From Kiritimatiellia bacterium (GTDB taxonomy: Bacteria > Verrucomicrobiota > Kiritimatiellia > RFP12 > UBA1067): a DNA stretch of 13,224 bases. Position 1 is the stretch's first letter. Each line of letters opens with the position of its first letter. Shown here piece after piece: positions 7,425-13,224 of this stretch. Below the pieces are notes generated by a model. It was not told the origin of the DNA and searched no databases. It saw only the letters and a program-made list of their open reading frames with translations. The translations under genes and the position numbers were made by a program. The DNA lies in contig JAGBFY010000607.1 in assembly GCA_017936245.1 (NCBI GenBank), forward strand, positions 1 to 13,224. Direction: 5' to 3'.

Positions 7425-9480
7425 CCTTTGTCGCATGCGGCGGAAGCTCTACGCAGTAGGCTTTTGAAAACACTCCTTCGTCCTTCTGCCGCCATACGTC
7501 GCGCACCTTGAATGCACCTTCAAGACCTATGTCGGAAAAATTGAGGTCAATCCTTTTCGTCAACGGATAGAGATTGACGATTCCGACTGCGAAATCTTCG
7601 TTGGAGAGCGGACGTTTCCATATTTCATGCGAATCCGTCCGCACAATTCGTTGCGCGGGTTTTCCAAGCGTGTCCTGGTTGATGGCGATTATCTCGCGGT
7701 TCTTGATGAGGGACATTGTGAAATCGTCAAGCTTCCACAGATCGCATCCTAACAGCAATGGTGCGCACATCAACGACCATAGAGAGACATGCGTGTACTG
7801 TTCGTTCGGGGTGAGATAGGTTGGGTGGACAGTTCCGAAAGACCGTTGGAGACCAATGAGCATCATGTCAGGATCGCCCCAATAGCCAGGCCCTGCCTCC
7901 GTCCATGAGTCATATTCACCAGTCGCGCCTTCAATTGAGTCTCGCATCCACATCCAGCAGTCCTTCATGTCACTTCCCGTGCGGAAGAGGTTCCCTCCGA
8001 CTTTACGTCCCCATTTCTTGACATTTGGAAATCCCATTTCGCAGAGTGAATATACTATATCGCGATTCTGGGCGGCAAGTTGTTTGCCCATCTTGAGATA
8101 GGGCTTCGCATAGTCCTCATCAGTGGGTTTGCGTCCTTTCGTATCGGTTGCAAAAATCTTGTTGTAGCTGCACCAATCGTATTTGATGTAGTCGAATCCC
8201 CACTTAGCGTACATGGCGGCATCCTGAGCTTCGTGGTCAAGGCTGCCTTCGCACTCACCGCATGTGAGCGGTCCTGGACTGGAATATATTCCGGCCTTTA
8301 GCCCAAGGCTGTGGCAATAGTCCGTAAATGCCTTCATGTCGGTGAATCCACGGTTGGGCAATATTGTTCCATCCTTTGCGCGTGCTGGACCCTGAACGTC
8401 TGAACGGGTCTTTGATCGGTCGTTGCCGGAGTTGTTCATCTGCCACCAGTCGTCGAGATTGACGTACGCCCATCCATAGTCTGCAAGACCTGTCTCGTCA
8501 AGCGCTCGAGCCGCTTCCATTGCATCTTTCTGGGTAAGCGTCCAGTAGCAGTAGTTCCAACTGTTCCAACCCATCGGGGGTGTGAGTGCGAGCGTGTCGC
8601 CTACGCACAGCGTGATTGTGGCAGATGCTTTTCCGCATTCGTTTTCTGCCGTTACGGTTACGGGGTAGCGTCCTTTCATCTGTGGCGCTGTGCCTCTCAG
8701 AACGCCTTTCCTTTCATCGAACGTCACTCCGTTCGGCAGGTTTTCGGCAGTGAATTTCATTGGACGTTTCCCGCTCACAGGCACGCGGAAGATGACTTCG
8801 TGTCCAGGACGCACTCCCCACACATTTGCTCCATTGAACTGCGGCTTGGGATTTTCAGGCGGCGTAAGGATGCCAATCTGCTTGGAGAGTTCCGTTACGT
8901 TCAGACATTCAAGTGTTGCTCCGGCTTCGTGTGTAAAACGTGCGTCGAGCCAGTCTGCATTGCCGCCCACATACGACAGCCAGCCGATTGGAGAGGTGGT
9001 TTCCAGGATAACTTCGTATGCTCCAGCAAGATCTACATGCACGTCTTTCGTGCTATCACGGTCACGTATTGTGCCGGAGTCGTATGCAATCCTGCCATCT
9101 GCCCATACACGGAAACGCGCACCGATGTAGTGGTGTTTCCATGTGTTCGCCTTCTGGCTGTCGGAGTCAAGACCTATGCGGGCATCAAAAGCCGTTACCT
9201 TGCCGTTGAACCGGAAGGCGACAGCACTTTCCGCATGAGCGCCGAATCCTCTCAGGGAAGTCGCTTTGTTCCGTCCGGCGACGAGTGGATTGCCGTCTAC
9301 GCTGGTTTTTGCCCGTACCTTTTTGCCAAGTCCACATGTAGCGGATGCGAGGTCGAACTCATCTACGTACCTTACACCTGCTGTTGGTTCGACTGGGACG
9401 CTTGAACATCCGCACATCAGCTGAAATATGGATGTAAGCGACGCACAGAACATTGCTGTGTATTTCGTGAATATTTTCAT
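7384..9480 (-). CDS. Lipoprotein alpha-galactosidase, GH27, with NPCBM and Ig-like modules
   Basis: A 698-aa retaining alpha-galactosidase or alpha-N-acetylgalactosaminidase. The N-terminus reads as a type II signal (hydrophobic segment then LMCGCSS, lipid-modified Cys probably 25), predicting membrane anchoring. Order of domains: NPCBM carbohydrate-binding module at about 36-186 (FGAHAESAVAFRFNG, RFRVWADGRIAYDSG); putative Ig/He_PIG domain at about 220-293 (LPNGVTFDERKGVLRGTAP); GH27 barrel from 297 (LTPPMGWNSWNYCYW, YVNLDDWW, GLKAGIYSSPG). The nucleophile is Asp435 in YIKYDWC and the acid/base Asp504 in FRTGSDMKDCW, both matching family motifs; YWGDPDMMLIG follows. The last ~90 residues form the usual C-terminal beta domain. 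The start has AAGGAAAA upstream. It is second in the operon, 47 nt behind the 797-aa gene. Alpha-Gal versus alpha-GalNAc specificity cannot be told from these motifs. Confidence 0.93.
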   Translation of the reverse strand: MKIFTKYTAMFCASLTSIFQLMCGCSSVPVEPTAGVRYVDEFDLASATCGLGKKVRAKTSVDGNPLVAGRNKATSLRGFGAHAESAVAFRFNGKVTAFDARIGLDSDSQKANTWKHHYIGARFRVWADGRIAYDSGTIRDRDSTKDVHVDLAGAYEVILETTSPIGWLSYVGGNADWLDARFTHEAGATLECLNVTELSKQIGILTPPENPKPQFNGANVWGVRPGHEVIFRVPVSGKRPMKFTAENLPNGVTFDERKGVLRGTAPQMKGRYPVTVTAENECGKASATITLCVGDTLALTPPMGWNSWNYCYWTLTQKDAMEAARALDETGLADYGWAYVNLDDWWQMNNSGNDRSKTRSDVQGPARAKDGTILPNRGFTDMKAFTDYCHSLGLKAGIYSSPGPLTCGECEGSLDHEAQDAAMYAKWGFDYIKYDWCSYNKIFATDTKGRKPTDEDYAKPYLKMGKQLAAQNRDIVYSLCEMGFPNVKKWGRKVGGNLFRTGSDMKDCWMWMRDSIEGATGEYDSWTEAGPGYWGDPDMMLIGLQRSFGTVHPTYLTPNEQYTHVSLWSLMCAPLLLGCDLWKLDDFTMSLIKNREIIAINQDTLGKPAQRIVRTDSHEIWKRPLSNEDFAVGIVNLYPLTKRIDLNFSDIGLEGAFKVRDVWRQKDEGVFSKAYCVELPPHATKVIRMRLSDCATCE
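7410..7441. repeat. Perfect 11-bp GC-rich inverted repeat, 10-nt loop
   Basis: GCCGCATGCGA (7410-7420) and TCGCATGCGGC (7431-7441) are exact reverse complements around a 10-nt loop. It is the strongest hairpin I found by eye. On the plus strand it is the first strong structure after the GH123-like stop (27 nt downstream) and has no U tract behind it, so it may stabilise the mRNA 3' end or aid factor-dependent termination. On the minus strand the same bases code for PHATKVIRMRL near the end of the GH27 protein. Confidence 0.65.
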
Positions 9481-9527
9481 TGGTTATTTTCCTTGTTTTC
9501 TTTATATCGTCTGCGTAATCCATAAGG

Positions 9528-11921
9528 TTACCGGTCGAACTCGAGCAGACGGACGGTTTCAGGCGGAATTGTCGCATAGACCACACTATCCTTAAACGAC
9601 CACTCGCCGCCTGCGACAAGTTCCTTTGCCGCTTTTGCGTCTCCGGAAAGGGTGAGTCGGACGGTCTGCTCTTTTGCCGAAGTGTTGAATACGGTGACAT
9701 GCCTGTCGCCGAACTGTTCAACGAAGACGTTCGGGTTGTCCGAGGAAAGAAGCGTGTTCACGGCCCGCCATCCTGCTTCTGATATCTTCTTGCAAAGTGG
9801 TACGTACTTCTTGAAAAGGGGTCTATCCCTATTGTAGAGTTCGGGAGAGGAGAAGTAGTGGCCTTGAGAAGCGTTTGGGCTGAAGAAGCCTGCGAAAATT
9901 CCGTAGGCGAGTGATCTCTGCATGTATTTCTCGATCATCTCTGGGGTGAATCTGGAGAAGTCGGTGTTCATGAGAAAACAGTATGGTTTGCCGCCGTTCA
10001 TGGCTCTGCGGTAGAGCATTTCTGAATCGGGTGCCGGTTTCCATTTCCCCGTCTTGCGGTCTATCCAGTTTATCTCCTGCCCGCCATAGTCGCTGTACAT
10101 CACCAGCCAAGGCCAGCGCACTGGCATGCCGTTGCCCATGAGCAGACGGCCAATGGCATGGCAGCGGTCCGCTGTCTCTCGGACATATTCATACATCATG
10201 AGGGGTTTAGCTATGCCCGGCCTTTTTGAGATTTTGCCGAAAACGAGCGGTGTTTTCGAATAGGCGAAATGCTCCCTGCAGAAGTCCATCTGTGCCGTGA
10301 GATAGCCTTCCACGGAGTCTATGTATTCGCCGTCAACCCCTTGGGGGAATACGTTGCCCGCATAGCGTTTCTCCCACGATTCATGCGGAAACTTGAAATC
10401 ATAGTCTCCGCCTGGGATTGACGGAAGGGCGCAGAGGTTCCATACTGCGCCTTTGCACCATGGCATATCCTGAACAGAGCCGACAACGCATCCGGTCTCG
10501 TCCCGAAAAACAGAGCGCCGCCATGCCAATGCCGCCTTGTCTCCGTTCGCAGCGAGCCGGTCAGCTTCCATGAGGCAATCTGCAATACTGTATGTGCTTT
10601 CCTTTTTCGGCATTTTCAGCCACCATGTGGATGGTTCCGTATAATGGAATGTAAGTATGTTGTGCGCATCATCCCAGTCCGTCTCGTTGTCGCCTTCCTT
10701 CACGCAGAAACCGAAGTCCTCCCAGCCTTGCACCTTGCTTATCTTCCTGAACGCCATCCAGAGCCCGTGGTTTTTGATCCGGACTTTGAACATTTCGGGA
10801 AACAGCTTCTGATATGCGGCTAGTGCGCCACGGAAACCTTGTCCAGCGGGAAATCCAAATCTTACAAAACGGAAATGTGCCGTAGGTTTCTCTTTTGTGA
10901 ATCCGAGGTCGAATGCGATAAACAGCTGCCGCAACGGTCCGTGCGCTGTTGTCCTGAAGAACGCCGGCGCAGAGGCGTCCGTGCCGAGCGCCTCTCCGCG
11001 GCCATCGACGGTTATTGCTCCAAATGGCCAGCGTGAAAGTTCTCCCAAGCCTGTGTCGTGCGGTATCGTCGAGCGGCACTGTCCATTGCTTGCGGAATCC
11101 TGCACTTCCATTGAGGTGCGCGGATCTTCATGCCACGTCAACGGACCTTTACCTCCTGCAGGTACCGCATACACAAGTGTAACGGCACGGTCTTCGCCGG
11201 AGAGTTCTTTCACAGTGACGTCAAAGAGTGTGGCACCGTCATCCATTGGCGTCTTTTTGACGTCAAGCTTTATGTTCTCTGTGCTGCCGCCTTCCGGAAT
11301 GGATATGAATCCGCGTGGTGTTTTTGCGTCGCGAACGATGAAACCGGGTTTTGTCAGTTTCATGCTTTCCCCAATGTCTATGACGCTGGCGTCGTATTCG
11401 CAGAACCTGGATCCTAGGAACTGCTTCATTCTGGGTTCTCGGAAATGAACTTTTCCGGATCTGATGCGGTGCATCAGATAGCATGTGAAGGATTTCACCG
11501 GTTTTTCCGGTGCCACGGTAACGGTTCTGCTCTGCCACTCTTTGCTTCCTGTGACGGCAAAAGCCGCATGGCGACCATACAGTTTTGTTCCGTCCTTATA
11601 GAGAATGTCGAGATATACGGAATAGTTGCAGGAAGCTCCGCCCGGTAGCCCTGTAGTCCGGCTTTCCGCCGTAATAGAGAACGGAACTGCCGTTTCCTGA
11701 TTGAGCTCCACGCGCCATTGCGCTCCGCGTATCGCTTTTGCGTCGGAACCGTTGTCGCATTCGATCTCGGCTCCTTTTCTGACGAACCCTTTGCCGTAAG
11801 CCCAGGCTTTATCGAAGGAAAGGATACGTGAAGTGGACTCCTTGATTGCGGTAGCCTCTGGATAGACGATGGAACCGCCGTCAGCAATCAATGCAAGAAT
11901 GCATCCAAAAATCATGGACAT
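9528..11921 (-). CDS. 797-aa secreted protein, putative glycosidase of unassigned family
   Basis: The start is firm: an in-frame TAA directly precedes ATG 11921, and GGAGA lies 8 nt upstream. The signal sequence (MSMIFGCILALIA) is short and has no basic residue, so export is likely but not certain. Residues about 30-165 are a beta-sandwich-like module homologous to that of the GH123-like protein (YLDILYKDGT 103-112, PEKPV 138-142, GKVHF 156-160). A beta-rich middle follows, then conserved-looking lines such as GWEDFGF (399-405), FHYTEPSTWW (425-434), DGEYIDSVEGY (530-540) and GGQEINW (613-619). These look like strand ends of a TIM barrel with acidic active-site candidates Glu429, Asp535, Glu538 and Glu616, and the final ~90 residues are a beta domain. 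I cannot place it in a numbered GH family. It leads the operon that includes the GH27 gene, supporting a role on the same glycan. Confidence 0.75.
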   Translation of the reverse strand: MSMIFGCILALIADGGSIVYPEATAIKESTSRILSFDKAWAYGKGFVRKGAEIECDNGSDAKAIRGAQWRVELNQETAVPFSITAESRTTGLPGGASCNYSVYLDILYKDGTKLYGRHAAFAVTGSKEWQSRTVTVAPEKPVKSFTCYLMHRIRSGKVHFREPRMKQFLGSRFCEYDASVIDIGESMKLTKPGFIVRDAKTPRGFISIPEGGSTENIKLDVKKTPMDDGATLFDVTVKELSGEDRAVTLVYAVPAGGKGPLTWHEDPRTSMEVQDSASNGQCRSTIPHDTGLGELSRWPFGAITVDGRGEALGTDASAPAFFRTTAHGPLRQLFIAFDLGFTKEKPTAHFRFVRFGFPAGQGFRGALAAYQKLFPEMFKVRIKNHGLWMAFRKISKVQGWEDFGFCVKEGDNETDWDDAHNILTFHYTEPSTWWLKMPKKESTYSIADCLMEADRLAANGDKAALAWRRSVFRDETGCVVGSVQDMPWCKGAVWNLCALPSIPGGDYDFKFPHESWEKRYAGNVFPQGVDGEYIDSVEGYLTAQMDFCREHFAYSKTPLVFGKISKRPGIAKPLMMYEYVRETADRCHAIGRLLMGNGMPVRWPWLVMYSDYGGQEINWIDRKTGKWKPAPDSEMLYRRAMNGGKPYCFLMNTDFSRFTPEMIEKYMQRSLAYGIFAGFFSPNASQGHYFSSPELYNRDRPLFKKYVPLCKKISEAGWRAVNTLLSSDNPNVFVEQFGDRHVTVFNTSAKEQTVRLTLSGDAKAAKELVAGGEWSFKDSVVYATIPPETVRLLEFDR

Positions 11922-11929
11922 TTAAAATA

Positions 11930-11934
11930 TCTCC
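11930..11934 (-). promoter_or_regulatory. Shine-Dalgarno fixing the start of the 797-aa gene
   Basis: GGAGA on the minus strand, 8 nt before ATG 11921. A second ATG lies two codons on (11915) but is spaced too far from the site, and a TAA immediately before 11921 rules out any longer form. Confidence 0.7.
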
Positions 11935-11967
11935 ATTAGCCTGATACCTTTATTTGAATGTTGAAGT

Positions 11968-11996
11968 ATTTTATGATATCCGCCATTGAAATTCAA
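11968..11996 (-). promoter_or_regulatory. Sigma70-like promoter of the minus-strand operon
   Basis: On the minus strand TTGAAT (11996-11991) and TAAAAT (11973-11968) are 17 nt apart, 4/6 and 5/6 to consensus. Transcription would begin near 11961, leaving a leader of about 40 nt before ATG 11921. The -35 lies in the palindrome TTGAAATTCAA (11986-11996), and two further TTGAA copies sit at 11954-11958 and 11961-11965 around the predicted start. A repressor or activator site is possible but no regulator gene is in the window. Confidence 0.5.
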
Positions 11997-12051
11997 CCAT
12001 CTTGTACCCTTGCGATTTAAAGGAGAGGCAGTTGATCCAATTGCGGTTGTG

Positions 12052-12081
12052 CTGTCATCCTGTATGGAGTTGTGGTATAAT
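12052..12081 (+). promoter_or_regulatory. Sigma70-like promoter of serA with extended -10
   Basis: A perfect TATAAT (12076-12081) is preceded by TG at 12073-12074 in the extended -10 position. CTGTCA (12052-12057) lies 18 nt upstream and matches the -35 consensus at 4/6. The predicted transcription start near 12088 gives a leader of about 62 nt. This and the minus-strand promoter face away from each other in the 228-nt intergenic region 11922-12149, in which I see no gene. Confidence 0.65.
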
Positions 12082-12092
12082 TCAAGCCCATA

Positions 12093-12108
12093 CGACCTAT
12101 TTGGGTCG
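12093..12108 (+). other. Small hairpin in the serA leader
   Basis: CGACC (12093-12097) pairs with GGTCG (12104-12108) around a 6-nt loop, near the 5' end of the predicted serA mRNA, followed by GCTTTCT. The stem is only 5 bp, and no U tract or known riboswitch core is visible, so a regulatory role is uncertain. The remaining leader, 12121-12149, is almost all A and G and holds no classical Shine-Dalgarno. Confidence 0.25.
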
Positions 12109-12149
12109 GCTTTCTACGATAAACTCTAAAAAGAAAGAAAAGAAGCAAG

Positions 12150-13224
12150 ATGAACTACAAGTATATGTGCCTTAATCCGATTGCGGATGTGGGCCTCAAC
12201 AACCTGACGGATAACTACGCCCGTACGGAGGATTTCGCGGCAGCGGATGCCGTGTTCGTACGCAGCGCAAAGATGGATGAACTTACCCCCGGCGACAGCC
12301 TCCTTGCCGTTGCTCGCGCAGGCGCCGGTGTGAACAACATTCCGCACGCGGAATACGCAAAGAGGGGCATTGTCGTTTTCAATACGCCCGGTGCGAACGC
12401 AAACGGCGTGAAGGAGCTTGTGATCGCGGCTATGCTGCTCGCCTCCCGCGACATCGTCGGCGGCATCGAGTGGGTGAAGGCCAACGTTGAGGATCCCGCG
12501 ATCAACAAGTCCGCGGAGAAGGCGAAGAAGGCTTTTGCAGGAACCGAGATAGCTGGCAAGAAGCTTGGTGTGATCGGTCTTGGCGCCATCGGGCAGAAGG
12601 TGGCAAACGCCGCCGTCGCGCTTGGCATGGAGGTTTATGGATACGATCCCTACCTTTCGGTCGATGCCGCATGGAATCTTGATCACGCAGTCAAGCACTG
12701 CAAGAACGTCGAGGCGATCTACAGCGCATGCGATTTCATTACGATCCACGTGCCCGCCCTCGAATCCACGAAGGGCATGATCAACGCCGAGACGATCGCC
12801 ATGATGAAGAACGGTGTCATTATCGTCAATGCAGCCCGCGACGCTCTCGTCAACGAGCCCGACATGCTTCAGGCTCTTGAGTCCGGCAAGGTCCGCCGCT
12901 ATGTGACCGACTTCCCGAACTCGACCACCGCCGGCAAGAAGGGCTGCATCGTGATCCCGCATCTCGGCGCATCCACGGAAGAGGCTGAGGATAACTGCGC
13001 GGTGATGGCGGTCAAGGAGATGCGCGACTATCTCGAGAACGGCAACATCGTCAATTCCGTAAACTATCCTGCATGCTCCCTCGGCCCCGTGAACAAGGCC
13101 GGACGCGTTGCGATCTGCCACAAGAACGAGGCGAACATGATTGGACAGTTCACGAGCATCCTCGGGAATGCCAAGGTCAATATCGACGCAATCGCCAACA
13201 AGAGCCGTGGCGATTTCGCCTACA
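12150..13224 (+). CDS. serA: D-3-phosphoglycerate dehydrogenase, 3' end cut by window
   Basis: The first 358 codons of an NAD-dependent phosphoglycerate dehydrogenase, which makes 3-phosphohydroxypyruvate in the first step of serine synthesis in the cytoplasm. The nucleotide-binding loop is GLGAIG (143-148) with Asp166 in YGYDPY for NAD preference. Catalytic Arg230 is in NAARDALVNE and His271 in IPHLGAS. An ACT domain begins near residue 316 (AGRVAICHKNEANMIGQF) and runs off the edge, so a length of about 385-390 is expected. The Arg-His interval is short and the usual 'DVF.eEP' stretch is VTDFPNS, without the normal catalytic Glu; I recall this form from many Firmicutes and related gut bacteria. 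ATG 12150 matches the family start and follows an A/G-rich leader. All 24 lysines visible use AAG, unlike the neighbouring genes, which fits a highly expressed core gene. Confidence 0.93.
   Translation, partial: MNYKYMCLNPIADVGLNNLTDNYARTEDFAAADAVFVRSAKMDELTPGDSLLAVARAGAGVNNIPHAEYAKRGIVVFNTPGANANGVKELVIAAMLLASRDIVGGIEWVKANVEDPAINKSAEKAKKAFAGTEIAGKKLGVIGLGAIGQKVANAAVALGMEVYGYDPYLSVDAAWNLDHAVKHCKNVEAIYSACDFITIHVPALESTKGMINAETIAMMKNGVIIVNAARDALVNEPDMLQALESGKVRRYVTDFPNSTTAGKKGCIVIPHLGASTEEAEDNCAVMAVKEMRDYLENGNIVNSVNYPACSLGPVNKAGRVAICHKNEANMIGQFTSILGNAKVNIDAIANKSRGDFAY

Noticed and set aside
12032..12170. TTG-started small frame after AAGGAGAG at 12020-12027
   Set aside because: It would run through the serA promoter and into serA, with no protein-like composition; the Shine-Dalgarno-like string is probably chance.
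12126..13121. 331-aa minus-strand open frame opposite serA
   Set aside because: His/Asp/Val-rich shadow of a clear phosphoglycerate dehydrogenase with strong codon bias; strict codon bias commonly opens the antisense frame.
1..13224. CRISPR arrays, tRNA or rRNA genes, insertion sequences and attachment sites
   Set aside because: No regularly spaced repeats, cloverleaf, rRNA-like sequence, transposase frame or terminal inverted repeats were seen; nearly the whole window is accounted for by protein genes.

Overview
The window looks like an accessory glycan-degradation locus of a Gram-negative, mucosa- or rumen-type anaerobe of the PVC group, ending at a housekeeping serine-biosynthesis gene. 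I favour Kiritimatiellae/Lentisphaerae-like Verrucomicrobiota. The reasons are a very large secreted beta-solenoid protein with the N-terminal 'W...nW' opening common in that group, a GH123/DUF4091-type hydrolase, an NPCBM-GH27 lipoprotein, a Tat-exported esterase, and no SusC/SusD pair. This assignment is inference from gene content only. Base composition is near 50% GC by eye.

Layout, left to right. Positions 1-2069 (+) are the tail of a DegT/StrS-type aminotransferase, a Tat-signal alpha/beta-hydrolase (400-1491) and an unrecognised 195-aa protein (1482-2069) whose start overlaps the esterase end. A sigma70-like promoter with an extended -10 follows (2076-2103). It should drive a second plus-strand operon: a 1051-aa secreted beta-solenoid protein (2147-5302) and, 10 nt later, a 689-aa GH123-like/DUF4091 hydrolase (5313-7382). 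One base further on is the end of a convergent minus-strand operon read from 11921 down to 7384. Its first gene is a 797-aa secreted protein of an unassigned, probably glycosidase-like family (9528-11921). Its second is a lipoprotein alpha-galactosidase of GH27 with NPCBM and Ig-like modules (7384-9480). A 228-nt intergenic region (11922-12149) carries divergent promoters for that operon and for serA (12150 to the window end, partial).

How the genes may work together: every enzyme between 400 and 11921 except the 195-aa protein carries an export signal. The set could remove ester groups, terminal alpha-galactose or alpha-GalNAc (GH27) and beta-GalNAc or a related sugar (GH123-like) from an external glycan, with the solenoid protein as an adhesin or binding surface. 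No transporter, sensor or transcription factor lies in the window. The most notable observations are a homologous N-terminal beta-sandwich-like module shared by the two otherwise unrelated hydrolases of the opposing operons, the unassigned 797-aa enzyme candidate, and two mutually exclusive perfect inverted repeats at the convergent junction.
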